DNA of 64,000 nucleotides from Massilia litorea. Its GTDB lineage: Bacteria; Pseudomonadota; Gammaproteobacteria; Burkholderiales; Burkholderiaceae_D. The stretch is from positions 4,960,001-5,024,000 of the forward strand of contig NZ_CP062941.1 in assembly GCF_015101885.1 (NCBI RefSeq). Direction: 5' to 3'. The translations under genes and the position numbers were made by a program. Below are positions 26,123 through 35,183 of this stretch, piece by piece. The notes beneath the pieces are model-generated. The model was not told where the DNA came from. It did no database searches and worked only from the letters and a program-made list of their open reading frames with translations. Each line of letters starts with the position of its first letter. Positions within the stretch are counted from its first letter, which is position 1.

Positions 26123-26922
26123 TGGGCTCTCCGTACGGGAATGGGGTTGCTCGCCGCCGGCGCGTCGGGCAGGAAGATGGTGCGTCCGCCATGTTCGATG
26201 ACGGCGATCGGATGGCCGAGGCAGGCGCCGAGCAGGTCGGCGCGCATGACCTCGGCAACCGGTCCCGCGCGCCACTGGCCGTCGCCGTGCAGCAGCAGTG
26301 CGTGGGTCGCGCCGCTCCAGGCCTGGTTCAGGTCGTGGCCGACGCTGACCACCGCCCTGCCCTGCTCGCGGCACAGGCGCGCCAGCAGGTCGGTCATCGC
26401 CACCTGGTGGGCGAGGTCGAGCGCATTGGCCGGCTCGTCGAGCAGCAGCAGCGGCGTGTCCTGGGCCAGCAATGCGGCAATCGCGACGCGCTGGCGCTCG
26501 CCGCCGGAAAGCGTGCGCACGTCGCGCTGGGCCAGGTGCAGCACGTCGAGCGTGCGCAGGGCGTTTTCGGCGGCGGCGTGATCATCGCTGCCTTCCCAGT
26601 AGCGGTCGTCGTGATAGGGGTGGCGCGCCATCAGCACGGTTTCGATGACGCGGTAGGCAAAGGCGTCACCGCGCGACTGCGCCAGGTAGGCGCGCTCGCG
26701 CGCCAGCGCCGGCAGCGGCCACCCCGCGAGCGGCTTGCCGGCGAGAAGAATGCTGCCCCAGTCCGGCGCGCGCAGGCCGGCCAGCGTGCGCAGCAGCGTG
26801 CTCTTGCCGGCGCCGTTGGGGCCGATCACGCACCAGTTTTCGCCCGCGGCCACGCGCCAGTCCAGGCGCTTGACCAGCAGGCGCGCGTTCATGCGCAAGG
26901 TGAGGTCGGTCGTTTCGATCAT
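26119..26922 (-). CDS. btuD: Cobalamin ABC transporter ATP-binding protein
   Basis: 267 residues. Walker A is GPNGAGKSTLL (near residue 36), the signature is LSGGERQRVAIAALL and Walker B is PLLLLDEPANALD; the switch His is in VVSVGHDLNQA. ATPase of the BtuCD importer. Both ends overlap neighbours by four bases (btuC stop and btuF start), indicating coupled translation. Confidence 0.93.
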   Translation of the reverse strand: MIETTDLTLRMNARLLVKRLDWRVAAGENWCVIGPNGAGKSTLLRTLAGLRAPDWGSILLAGKPLAGWPLPALARERAYLAQSRGDAFAYRVIETVLMARHPYHDDRYWEGSDDHAAAENALRTLDVLHLAQRDVRTLSGGERQRVAIAALLAQDTPLLLLDEPANALDLAHQVAMTDLLARLCREQGRAVVSVGHDLNQAWSGATHALLLHGDGQWRAGPVAEVMRADLLGACLGHPIAVIEHGGRTIFLPDAPAASNPIPVRRAQ

Positions 26923-27968
26923 CGCGCGCGCAGGTGAAGTTGGTGCAGCTGGAACAGGAACACGGGCACGCCGATCAGCGAGGTCAGCACGCCCACCGGC
27001 AGCTGCTGGGGCGCGAGCACGGTGCGCGCCAGCGTGTCTGCCAGTACGAGGAAGCCGCCGCCGGCCAGGGCGGCAGCGGGCAACAGGGTCCGGTGGTCGG
27101 GGCCGAAGGCATGGCGGCAGGCGTGCGGCACCACCAGGCCGACGAAACCGATGCTGCCGCCGGTCGTGACCGCGCAGGCCGTCAGCAGGCCCGAACAGGC
27201 GAAGAGAAAACGGCGCAGGCCGGCCACGTTCACGCCCAGGGTGACGGCGGCGTCGGCATGCAGGGCCATCACGTTCAGGGCACGCGCGCGGCGCATGGCC
27301 AGCAGCAAGGCAGCCAGCAGCACGACCCAGGGCAGCAGGCGCCAGGAGGTGCCCGCCAGGTCGCCGATCATCCAGAACACCATGCCGCGCAGGCGCGACT
27401 CGGGCGCCACCGACAGCATCAGGGTCACCAGCGCCATGCAGGCCGAGGCCAGCACGACGCCGGTCAGCAGCAGCACGCCAGGTTCACCCCCAAGCACGCC
27501 GCCGGACGCGCCGCCACGGCCGCCACCAAGGTCGCGCCGCGCCAGCAGATACAGCAGCAGCGAGATGAGCACCGCTCCGGCCAGCGCTCCGAAATCTACC
27601 AGCCACAGGGCCGCGCCGAACAACAAGGCGGCCAGCGCACCGACGGCGGCACCGGCCGACACGCCCAGCACGTAGGGGTCGGCCAGGGGATTCCTCACCA
27701 GCGCCTGCATCATGACCCCGGCCAGCGCCAGCGCGGCGCCGGTGACGAAGGCGCTGCTCGCGCGGCCCAGGCGCAGGTCGAGCAGGGTCGCGGCCATGCC
27801 GTCGGGAGTACCGGCAAGCAGGCTCGCGAGCGCATGCGGCAGTTCCGAAACGGGAACTGCCACCGAACCTGCCACCCCTGCCCCGACGAGCGCCAGCAGC
27901 GCGCACGCGGCCAGCAGGCCGAGCGTGGCGCACCGGCGTGTGGGAGAGGTGGCGGCCAGGGTCGTCAT
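26919..27968 (-). CDS. btuC: Cobalamin ABC transporter permease
   Basis: 349 residues, about ten membrane helices, FecCD/BtuC family. Typical stretches are ALALAGVMMQALVRNPLADPYVLGVSAGA, FWMIGDLAGTSW and GSIGFVGLVVPHACRHAFGPDHR. The second of these conserved motifs contains the contact region for BtuD. It starts 16 bp after the btuB stop. Confidence 0.94.
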   Translation of the reverse strand: MTTLAATSPTRRCATLGLLAACALLALVGAGVAGSVAVPVSELPHALASLLAGTPDGMAATLLDLRLGRASSAFVTGAALALAGVMMQALVRNPLADPYVLGVSAGAAVGALAALLFGAALWLVDFGALAGAVLISLLLYLLARRDLGGGRGGASGGVLGGEPGVLLLTGVVLASACMALVTLMLSVAPESRLRGMVFWMIGDLAGTSWRLLPWVVLLAALLLAMRRARALNVMALHADAAVTLGVNVAGLRRFLFACSGLLTACAVTTGGSIGFVGLVVPHACRHAFGPDHRTLLPAAALAGGGFLVLADTLARTVLAPQQLPVGVLTSLIGVPVFLFQLHQLHLRAR

Positions 27969-27984
27969 GACATCAGGTCAGGCG

Positions 27985-29958
27985 TCAGAAGTCGTAACGG
28001 GCCGACAGCTTGACCTGGCGTCCGTCGCTCGGATAGATGCCGCTGCGGCAGCCATAGGCCTGGCTGAAGTACTGGCGGTCCGCCAGGTTCAGGCCATGCA
28101 CGGCGAACTCCCAGGCGCCGGCCTTGATCGCGTAGCGTGCGTCAATCGTCGTGTACGAAGGAATGCGCGCGCCGCAATCGTTGCCGAAGTCGCTGCCGTA
28201 GCGCTGGCTCGACGCGTACTGGGCGCCGACGTCGAAGCTCTGGCCATTTGCCGGCAGCCAGGCCAGGCGTGCAGTGAGCACGTTCTTCGGCACCAGCACC
28301 ATCTCGCGGCCGGCGTTCGGGCCGTCCGTGAACTCGGCCTGCACGTGCTGCAGGTGGGCCGAGAGGCGCAGGCTGGCCGGCAGGTCGGCGTGGGCGTCGA
28401 GCTCGATGCCCTGGCGGCGGGTCGGATCGAGGTTGGTGTTGGCACCGAAGCCGCCGCCCAGGGTCGGATCGAAGAAGATCTCGTTTTCCAGGCGATGGCG
28501 GAAGACCCGTGCCGAGACCTGGCGCGCGCTGCCGCCGACGGTCACGCCCAGCTCGAGGTCGCGCGAGGTTTGCGGTGCGAGCAGGCCGAGCGAGGAGCGG
28601 TAACCGTTTTCGTCGGCGTTCGGGATGCGGTAGCTCTGCCCTGCCTTGGCGTGCACGGTGACGCCGGGAACCGGGTCGATGCTGCCCTCCACGCTCCAGC
28701 CGTTTTGCGACTGCTCGCCGTTCGGCACGAACAGCGCGGCGTTCGCTTCTTTCTTGTCGAAGCGTTCATGGCGCGCGCCCAGCGCCAGGCGTGCATTGCG
28801 GACGCCGCCGAAACGCATCTCGTCACGCAGGTACAGGGCTTTGGAATCCTGGCTCGTGTCCGAGCCGAAGCTGGTGCTGCGCTCCCAGTCGATCAGGTCG
28901 ACACCGGCGACGAATTCGTTGAGCAGGCCATTCCAGGTCGACAGCTGGCGCAGGCGCGGCGAGAACTGGGTCTGGCGGCTGCGGTACAGGCCTTCCGAGA
29001 GGAAGCCGCCGAAATCGTACACGGACAGCACCTCGCGTTCGCGGTGCGACAGCTCGGCCGCCAGTTCGACGCTGCCGATGCGGTGCTCGGCGAAGGCGAC
29101 GACGCGGTCGCTGGCCAGGGTGCCATGGTCGTTCGGCTTGTTCGACTGGTGCGGATCCTGCTCGAATTCGGCCAGGGTCAGCGCACCCGGGAAGCGCGAT
29201 TTCTGGCGCGCGCTCTCGACGCGCAGGCCGAGGCGGGTCGCGTCCTGCGCCCACTGTACGCCGCCGCTGATGGTCTTCTGGCGGAAGCTGCTGTTGGCGC
29301 GGTCGTTGTCGGTCGCCTGGTGGTTGGCCGCCAGGTCGAAGGAGAGCGGACCTTCGCCATGGCGCAGCGTGGCGCGCGCGTCGTGCTGGTCGAACTGGCC
29401 GCCTTCCAGCGCCAGCGAGCCGTGGTAGCCCTGCTCGGTGCCGCGTTTGGTGATGATGTTGATTACGCCGCCGGTCGCGCCTTCGCCATACAGCACGCTG
29501 CTGCCGCCGCGCGTGATCTCGATGCGCTCGACGGTATCGACCGGGATGGTCGACAGCACGGCGCCGGCCAGTTCGTTTTCGTTGAGGCGCACGCCGTCGA
29601 CCAGAATCACCATGTTCTGGCTGCTGTTGGTGCCGAAGCCGCGCAGGTCGAGACCGAAGTCGGGCGAGCCGTCCAGGCTCTGGCGGCCGTAGACGCCGCC
29701 GATCTTGCGGATGGCGGCGTTGACGTCGTTGACGCCGGCAGTCCTGATCTCGTCGGCGGTAATCACTGTTGCGCCCACCGGCGGCAAGGCGGCATCGCTT
29801 GGGAAGCGGGCGCCCGTTACGTGGACGGTGGCGATGGCCTTATCGTCGGCAACTTCGTCAGCGTGGACGGCGGAGGCGAACAGGGAAAAGGAAACGGCGC
29901 AGGCCAGCGCGAGCGGCTTCAAAGCCGGCGCGCTGTTCGAAACAGCAGCAAAAGTCAT
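27985..29958 (-). CDS. btuB: TonB-dependent vitamin B12 receptor
   Basis: 657 residues. Signal peptide ends near AVHADE. The plug domain (about 45-160) has VITADEIRTAGVNDVNAAIRKIGGV, LRGFGTNSSQNMVILVDGVRLNE and VERIEITRGGSSVLYGEGATGGVINIIT; the 22-strand barrel ends in KLSARYDF with terminal Phe. The TonB box is probably in IATVHVTGA. The cobalamin assignment rests mainly on the cobalamin riboswitch just upstream and the btuCDF genes downstream. Confidence 0.93.
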   Translation of the reverse strand: MTFAAVSNSAPALKPLALACAVSFSLFASAVHADEVADDKAIATVHVTGARFPSDAALPPVGATVITADEIRTAGVNDVNAAIRKIGGVYGRQSLDGSPDFGLDLRGFGTNSSQNMVILVDGVRLNENELAGAVLSTIPVDTVERIEITRGGSSVLYGEGATGGVINIITKRGTEQGYHGSLALEGGQFDQHDARATLRHGEGPLSFDLAANHQATDNDRANSSFRQKTISGGVQWAQDATRLGLRVESARQKSRFPGALTLAEFEQDPHQSNKPNDHGTLASDRVVAFAEHRIGSVELAAELSHREREVLSVYDFGGFLSEGLYRSRQTQFSPRLRQLSTWNGLLNEFVAGVDLIDWERSTSFGSDTSQDSKALYLRDEMRFGGVRNARLALGARHERFDKKEANAALFVPNGEQSQNGWSVEGSIDPVPGVTVHAKAGQSYRIPNADENGYRSSLGLLAPQTSRDLELGVTVGGSARQVSARVFRHRLENEIFFDPTLGGGFGANTNLDPTRRQGIELDAHADLPASLRLSAHLQHVQAEFTDGPNAGREMVLVPKNVLTARLAWLPANGQSFDVGAQYASSQRYGSDFGNDCGARIPSYTTIDARYAIKAGAWEFAVHGLNLADRQYFSQAYGCRSGIYPSDGRQVKLSARYDF

Positions 29959-30039
29959 GTTGTGGTTCTTCGATAAAGTGCATCCGGCCTGCGTCCCCGC
30001 AGTTCGGATTCAACGGACGTCATCGCGACGATGCGTCCA

Positions 30040-30245
30040 CCTGTCCTGGCCGGTATCCGGGCTAGCAAGTCGGACCGCCTCACCTTCCCATGCCGGAGCA
30101 CGGTGGTGTACGAGGCGGCCAGTCGCCGAAGCGACGCTTGTTTTACCGTTGCGGGGGCAGCACACGTTGGCCGGACGCCGGAGGCGTCTTGGCTTCGTGT
30201 TTCCCGTTTAACTGCGCATGCAGATTGCGTGCGCGGGCACCAGAA
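30040..30245 (-). promoter_or_regulatory. Cobalamin riboswitch controlling the btu operon
   Basis: Conserved landmarks of the B12 riboswitch occur in order on the minus strand: GGTGCC near 30241, AAACGGGAA near 30210, CTGCCCCCGCAACGG at about 30149-30163, GGCATGGGAAGGTGAGGC around 30080-30095, and the B12-box region TAGCCCGGATACCGGCC around 30047-30063. It ends about 80 bp before the btuB ATG and should lower btuB expression when cobalamin is present. Confidence 0.93.
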
Positions 30246-30303
30246 CGAGCGTGATTATATCGTGACAAGACTATTGTTGCGGTGTCGGTGTTCAAACGGT
30301 GAT

Positions 30304-30330
30304 ACGCGTGGGCTCGAGAGCCCACGCGTT
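30304..30330. repeat. REP-like palindrome 6 (symmetric, CTC type)
   Basis: ACGCGTGGGC-TCGAGA-GCCCACGCGT, a near-perfect palindrome with the CGCG arm on both sides. It lies between the GTPase gene end and the riboswitch. Confidence 0.85.
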
Positions 30331-30358
30331 ATCGAACCGGCGAGCAATCGAAACCTGC

Positions 30359-31306
30359 TTACGTCCCGCGCTTGCCGCGCGCCGCCTCTTCGGCTTTCGC
30401 CGCCGCCTTCTCGGCCGCGATGCGCTCCTTCTCTTCCTTCTCGATCCGGTGCGCTTCGAGACGCGCGGCGCGCGACTCGGGCGTCTCCAGGCTGATGCGC
30501 CCGATGGCGCCGCTGCGGTAGTCGTGCAGCAGCACGTGGGCCGCCTTTTCGACGTCGAACTCGCCGCCGCGCACGCGGAAGCCGCGGCGCGCCGCCACCT
30601 GCTCGACCACGCCGATGCCGTCCAGGCCCTCGGTCTTGAAGCCGTAGCGGGCGGTGAGCAGCTGCGGGTAGCGCTCCAGCAGGATGTCGCCCAGGAAGAA
30701 GGCGACCTCCTCCTCGATCAGGGCATTGGTGCCGATCGCATGGCTGGCGGCCAGCATCAGGCCGTCGCTCGGCATCTCGATCTTCGGCCACATCAGGCCC
30801 GGGGTGTCGACCAGCACCGTGTGCTTGTCGAGATACAGCTTTTGCTGGGTCTTGGTGACCGCCGGCTCGTCGCCGACCTTGGCCACCCGCTTCTTCAGCA
30901 GCGCGTTCATCAGCGTCGATTTGCCGACGTTCGGGATGCCCATGATCATGATGCGCAGCGGCTTGGTCGGCACGCCGCGGTGCGGGGCGAGCGACAGCGC
31001 CAGCGCCGGGATGCGCGCGACGTCGGCCGGCTTCTTGGTCGTCATCGGGTAGGCCGTGACGCCGGGCCTGGCGTCGTAATAGGCCTTCCAGGCGGCGGTG
31101 GCCGCCGGGTCGGCCAGGTCGATCTTGTTCAGGATTTTCAGGACCGGTCGCTGGCGGAACTGGCGCATGCGGTCGACCAGCGGATTGCAGCTCGCCTCGG
31201 GCAGGCGCGCGTCGAGTACCTCGATCACGAGATCGATGAATTCCATCTGCTCCTCCGCCTGCTTTTTGGCGGAGTTCATGTGGCCCGGGAACCATTGTAT
31301 CGACAT
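30359..31306 (-). CDS. ylqF: Ribosome biogenesis GTPase YlqF/RbgA
   Basis: 315 residues. Circularly permuted GTPase: the G4 motif NKIDLAD (near residue 60) comes before G1 GIPNVGKSTLM (about 125) and G3 DTPGLMWPK (about 170). The N-terminus IQWFPGHMNSAKKQ is characteristic of the family, which acts late in 50S subunit maturation. The C-terminal 50 residues are a charged, Glu/Lys/Ala-rich helix. It is monocistronic. Confidence 0.93.
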   Translation of the reverse strand: MSIQWFPGHMNSAKKQAEEQMEFIDLVIEVLDARLPEASCNPLVDRMRQFRQRPVLKILNKIDLADPAATAAWKAYYDARPGVTAYPMTTKKPADVARIPALALSLAPHRGVPTKPLRIMIMGIPNVGKSTLMNALLKKRVAKVGDEPAVTKTQQKLYLDKHTVLVDTPGLMWPKIEMPSDGLMLAASHAIGTNALIEEEVAFFLGDILLERYPQLLTARYGFKTEGLDGIGVVEQVAARRGFRVRGGEFDVEKAAHVLLHDYRSGAIGRISLETPESRAARLEAHRIEKEEKERIAAEKAAAKAEEAARGKRGT

Positions 31307-31499
31307 GCTGTGCTTTCAAATTCTGCGAACGAGGCGGTATTTTACGCTGGCGCCGGGCACGGCGTCCGTGCAGCTTGTCGTTATGTTTCCACTAGGAATG
31401 ATTTTGGCTTGATTCGTTGCAATATCGAATCATCGCGGACGGGCACGATGACAGGACGGCCGCTCCTGGCCGTGCAGGTAAAACGTCACGGAGAACGTC

Positions 31500-31757
31500 A
31501 TGAAGAATATCAAGGGTATGGCACGCAACGTCGAGGTGTGGATCTTCGGCGCTTTCGGTGGGCTGGTTCTGGCGGCCTGCCTCGACAATCCGTCCGACCG
31601 GGCGGCGCCGGCGAGCCAGGTGAGTGCGGTGCAGGAAGTGGAACTGGCCCAGCCGGCAGCACCGATGTATGCGGGCGAGCCGGCGTATGTGGTGTACGTG
31701 GTTGGCAAGCGGCCGAGCGCCGCCGCGAAGCGCACGCGGCGCGAGGGTGCGGGATAG
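31500..31757 (+). CDS. Small putative lipoprotein
   Basis: 85 residues. GGAG lies 6 bases before the ATG. The N-terminus is basic, then hydrophobic (VWIFGAFGGLVLAAC), ending in the lipobox LAAC near residue 27; the remainder is Ala/Pro/Val-rich with a basic tail. No homologous family is recognised. It is convergent with the exported hydrolase-like gene, with a REP-like pair between. Confidence 0.5.
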   Translation: MKNIKGMARNVEVWIFGAFGGLVLAACLDNPSDRAAPASQVSAVQEVELAQPAAPMYAGEPAYVVYVVGKRPSAAAKRTRREGAG

Positions 31758-31770
31758 CTGCCGCGGGGAT

Positions 31771-31797
31771 GTAGGGTGGGCACGCTGTGCCCACGCG
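31771..31797 (+). repeat. REP-like palindrome 7 (forward, CAC type)
   Basis: GTAGGGTGGGC-ACGCTGT-GCCCACGCG, paired with copy 8. Confidence 0.85.
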
Positions 31798-31834
31798 AAA
31801 CGATGCACAGTGTTAGCCAATATAGTTTGCAGTT

Positions 31835-31862
31835 CCGCGTGGGCACGGAGTGCCCACCCTAC
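31835..31862 (-). repeat. REP-like palindrome 8 (reverse, CAC type)
   Basis: CCGCGTGGGC-ACGGAG-TGCCCACCCTAC. It overlaps the stop codon of the minus-strand gene at 31859, so it is in its 3' end. Confidence 0.85.
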
Positions 31863-32752
31863 CGCGCCAGCATCTCCATGTCGCGCCGCACCAGCGACGT
31901 GATCCCGCCCCAGTTACCTCTCGTGTAGTGCCCGTAGTCCTCCCCATCGTCGCGGAACACGACCGAGTGGAAATTCCACTTGGCGCGCCCGCCCTGGTTC
32001 GGTCCCGAGCCGTAGGTCAGGTCGTTGCAGAACCAGTCGCCCGGATTGCACAGCGTCGTGCCGCCGCTGCCCGAAGCGCCACCGGAACTGTGGTAGGCCA
32101 CCACCTCGTCGTCCTGGCCCGGCAGGGCCCACGAGTACAGGGTGCCGGCCGCCCCGGCATAGCGGTAGAACCAGACATTGCCCGTCTCGTTATGGTTGTA
32201 GAGGGCGCGCGAGGTCGACACCCGCTGCTGGTTGGCCAGCGGCTCACTCGTGGTCCAGGCGCCGATGTCGGCCAGTTCGCTGCCGCCGGAGGAGCCCGCC
32301 GCGGTGCGCACCCAGCGGATATTCCAGCCGGTCTGGGTGGCGCCGCTGCCGGCTGTGCACGCCCCCGCCGCATTCGGCTGGGCGTTCGTCACGGGACGCG
32401 GGGTGACGCTGTAGTTGGCCAGCGTATAGCCGACCAGCAGCTCGCCGGCGCTGTGGACGGCGACATAGCACCAGTTCTGGCCGGTGCAGAAGCAGTCGAG
32501 CGCATTGCGGATGATGCCGCTTTGCGAACCGACCTCGCTGCGGCCGTCCCAGTTGACCGACTTCTTGTTCACGCCCGCCGGCGTGTCGTTCGGACCGAAA
32601 TAGCGGAAGTCATTGTAGTTCCCGATCGCCCCGCCGCCGGTGCGGCCGTTGACCCAGAGGCTGTAGTTGGTGGCGCCGGCCACCCCGGCGGCGAGCAGGC
32701 CGGGCAGGCACAGCAGATAAGGAAAGCGGGCAAAGCGCGCGGATCGTCCCAT
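31859..32752 (-). CDS. Exported alpha/beta-hydrolase-like protein, paralogue B
   Basis: 297 residues from the ATG at 32752 with GGAGG 7 bases upstream; the ORF could start further up but the signal peptide (ending GVAGATNY) begins here. The mature protein runs parallel to the product of 34130-35008 over its whole length: NYSLWVNGRTGGGAIGNY, VNKKSVNWDGRS, ALDCFCTGQNWCYVAVHSAG, NHNETGNVWFYRYAG, LPGQDDEVVAYHSSGG, CNPGDWFCNDLTYG. The VHSAG stretch resembles a serine-hydrolase nucleophile elbow, and Asp/His candidates follow (PGQDDE, NFHSV). Six or more cysteines suggest disulfides. Family unknown to me; hydrolase activity is inference. Confidence 0.75.
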   Translation of the reverse strand: MGRSARFARFPYLLCLPGLLAAGVAGATNYSLWVNGRTGGGAIGNYNDFRYFGPNDTPAGVNKKSVNWDGRSEVGSQSGIIRNALDCFCTGQNWCYVAVHSAGELLVGYTLANYSVTPRPVTNAQPNAAGACTAGSGATQTGWNIRWVRTAAGSSGGSELADIGAWTTSEPLANQQRVSTSRALYNHNETGNVWFYRYAGAAGTLYSWALPGQDDEVVAYHSSGGASGSGGTTLCNPGDWFCNDLTYGSGPNQGGRAKWNFHSVVFRDDGEDYGHYTRGNWGGITSLVRRDMEMLAR

Positions 32753-32895
32753 GTCATCCTCCATCGTTCTGGTTGCAGTGGGACGTGGCGACGGCCAACC
32801 GCGAGCGACCATTCTTGCGACAGGAAGAACGGCGCGTCAATCGCGGCGACGAAAACGTTGTTAGAACAATACTGAACAGTGGGAAGGCCCGGCCA

Positions 32896-34140
32896 CTACT
32901 TCACAGGCCCGCAGGCGCTGGCCGGCAGCGGCTGCGAGGGATCGAATTTCGCCAGTTCCTCGGCCGCGCTCTTGCGGTCCCGGGCAAATTCCGTCAGGTG
33001 GCGCCGGCGCTCCTCGCTGTCCCATTCGGCATCCGAGACGCCCTCGAGCGTGCGCTTGCGGCTGGTCAGCACCGGCCCTTCCAGGCGCGGCATCAGCTCG
33101 CGGTCCGGGTCGGTGTTTTCCTTGAGCAGATAGCCGTCGACGTCGCGCAGGGTCAGCGGCAGCACCGCCCCGCCATCGATCATGAGTTTGCCGAACACGC
33201 TCAATTTGATGTCGTTCGGCCCTGGTCCCAGCACCTCGTTGAAGGTCGCCAGCGCGTAGGGCCGGCCCCTGGCGTCGTCGATGCGGCCGGTGACGATATA
33301 GCGGCCCGGCTGGCGCACGTCGGCGCGCAGGATGAAGGTCAGCGAACCGTTCTCCATCGCCTCGCGCGGCGGCCCGGCCCAGACCGCCGGCACCCTGGGC
33401 GAATAGATGACGTCGAAGATGACGACGCCGTTCTTGCCGCCCGCCGTGTAGCGCACCTCGGTGCGGATGGTGCCGTGGAAGCTCGCCAGGCCCGTCTGCG
33501 CCGGGGTCAGCACGCCGCCAAAGGCGCCGTCGCCGGCTGCCGCATCGGCGCCGCTGCCGTCGTCGGCAAAGGCGAGCGGCACCTGGGTGGTGGGGCGCCC
33601 GCCGACGCTGACGATGCCGGCGGCGAGCGCGCGCGTGACGACCAGCGGCACGGTGGCGCCGTTCGGTTCGACCGCGCGCAGCGAGAACGCGACCGATTCG
33701 CCGGCCGCGAGAAAGACGCGCGACTGCGAGGTCTGGAGCAGGATGTTCGGGTTGGCGCTGCGGTCGTCGCCGCGCATCGGATTGGTTTCGACGACCGGCT
33801 GGTTCGGATAGACCTGGTCGGGATTGCGCGACATCGGCTGCGAGCCGGCCGGGTACATGCTGCCCTCGCGGTAGCTGCAATAGGTGGTGTCGGTCAGCGT
33901 GAAGTTGTCGACCAGCAGCTGGCGCTGGCGGGCGCGCTCGCCGGGCAGCGGCGCGGCGCCCTGGCTGGCGACCTGGCCGAAGAACTGCGGGCCCCGGGGC
34001 GATGCGCCGCCGGCCGCCGCGACGGCCGTGCCGGCGGCCGGCGGAGTATCGCCGCGCAGCGCCAGCCAGGCGATGGCCGCCAGCAGTGCAAGGACCAGCG
34101 CCAGGGGCAGCCAGCGCTTCACTTTACGCTCAGAGGGCAC
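32896..34140 (-). CDS. Membrane-anchored exported protein between two hydrolase-like paralogues
   Basis: 414 residues from a GTG; a second GTG at 34122 (MKRWLPLALV) is an equally good start. One N-terminal membrane helix (WLPLALVLALLAAIAWLAL) is followed by an Ala/Pro-rich linker and a large periplasmic part with beta-rich, immunoglobulin-like segments (ESVAFSLRAVEPNGATVPLVVT, RYIVTGRIDDARGRPYALATF). A charged helical tail follows. It may belong to the choice-of-anchor/DUF4785-type group (weak recollection). The layout, signal anchor plus linker plus periplasmic domain, also recalls lipase-specific foldases. The start overlaps the stop of the upstream paralogue by 11 bp. Confidence 0.65.
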   Translation of the reverse strand: MPSERKVKRWLPLALVLALLAAIAWLALRGDTPPAAGTAVAAAGGASPRGPQFFGQVASQGAAPLPGERARQRQLLVDNFTLTDTTYCSYREGSMYPAGSQPMSRNPDQVYPNQPVVETNPMRGDDRSANPNILLQTSQSRVFLAAGESVAFSLRAVEPNGATVPLVVTRALAAGIVSVGGRPTTQVPLAFADDGSGADAAAGDGAFGGVLTPAQTGLASFHGTIRTEVRYTAGGKNGVVIFDVIYSPRVPAVWAGPPREAMENGSLTFILRADVRQPGRYIVTGRIDDARGRPYALATFNEVLGPGPNDIKLSVFGKLMIDGGAVLPLTLRDVDGYLLKENTDPDRELMPRLEGPVLTSRKRTLEGVSDAEWDSEERRRHLTEFARDRKSAAEELAKFDPSQPLPASACGPVK

Positions 34141-35008
34141 TGTTCACCACGGCGCTGCGCACGACACCGACGATGCCCTGCCAGTTGCCGTTCGCGTAGT
34201 GGTTATAGGCTTCGGCGTCGTCGCGGAAGCTCACCGAGTGGTAGCTCCACTTCAGCGTTCCTCCCTCGTTGGCCGCGGTGCCCAGGGTCAGGTCGTTGCA
34301 GAACCAGTCGCTCGGATTGCAGTAGGAGCCTCCCCCGCTGCCCGAGACGCCGCCGGTGCTGTGGTAGGCGACGGCTTCGTCGTCCTGGCCCGGCAGGATG
34401 CCGGAATAGGCCGTGCCCTTGGCGCCGGCATACATGTAGAACCAGACGTTGCGCGTCGTGTTGTGGTTGTACATGGCGCGCGCGGTGGTGGTTTTCAGGT
34501 CCTGCACCAGCGGTTCGGAGGTGGTCCAGGAGCCGGCGTCCGACAGTTCGGAGCCGCCGCCGGCGCCGGAGGCGGCGCGTACCCACTTGATGTTCCAGCC
34601 GGTCTGTGCGCTGCCGTCGCTGTTGCCGCACACGCCGGCGCTGTTGGCCACGGCGTTCTTCTTGGTGCGCGCCGAGCCGCCGTAGTTGGCCATCGTATAG
34701 CCCATCATCAGGTCGCCGGCGCTGTGGGTCACGACATAGCACCAGTTGTTGCCGGTGCAGAAGCAGTCGAGGGCGTTGCGGATATAGCCGCTCTGCGAGG
34801 CGATGCTGCTGCGGCCATCCCAGTTGACCGATTTCTTGTTGACGCCGGCGGCCGTGGTACCGGGGCCCCAGTAGGTCCAGCTGTCGTAGTTGCCGATCAC
34901 CCCGCCGCCGGTGCGGCCGTTGATCCAGAGCGTGTAATTCGTTGCGGCAGCGAAGCTTGACGCGGCCATGAGACAGACCGCCATTACGAGTTGTAATGCT
35001 TTCTTCAC
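34130..35008 (-). CDS. Exported alpha/beta-hydrolase-like protein, paralogue A
   Basis: 292 residues from a GTG at 35008 with a strong AAGGAGGAG site. Signal peptide ends SSFAAATNY. Same fold and motifs as paralogue B: NYTLWINGRTGGGVIGNY, VNKKSVNWDGRS, CFCTGNNWCYVVTHSAGD, NHNTTRNVWFYMYAG, LPGQDDEAVAYHSTGG, CNPSDWFCNDLTLG. The H-S-A-G motif with upstream hydrophobic strand looks like a nucleophile elbow. It is the first gene of a three-gene operon (A, membrane-anchored protein, B). The role is unknown; a secreted esterase or amidase is the simplest guess. Confidence 0.75.
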   Translation of the reverse strand: MKKALQLVMAVCLMAASSFAAATNYTLWINGRTGGGVIGNYDSWTYWGPGTTAAGVNKKSVNWDGRSSIASQSGYIRNALDCFCTGNNWCYVVTHSAGDLMMGYTMANYGGSARTKKNAVANSAGVCGNSDGSAQTGWNIKWVRAASGAGGGSELSDAGSWTTSEPLVQDLKTTTARAMYNHNTTRNVWFYMYAGAKGTAYSGILPGQDDEAVAYHSTGGVSGSGGGSYCNPSDWFCNDLTLGTAANEGGTLKWSYHSVSFRDDAEAYNHYANGNWQGIVGVVRSAVVNSAL

Positions 35009-35183
35009 AATCTCCTCCTTTTTAGTGTGGACGCCTGTATCGGTGCCATCGCTGCCGGCTGAGCCAGGCGCTGCCGCTTCCTGCGGCTCAGCCGAATGTA
35101 TGCCCGAGCTAGAAGAGAGTCAATTGAACATGCGTAAGAAGGAGATCGCGTTGTTTTGCTGCTAAAGCAAAGGATGTTTGCCT

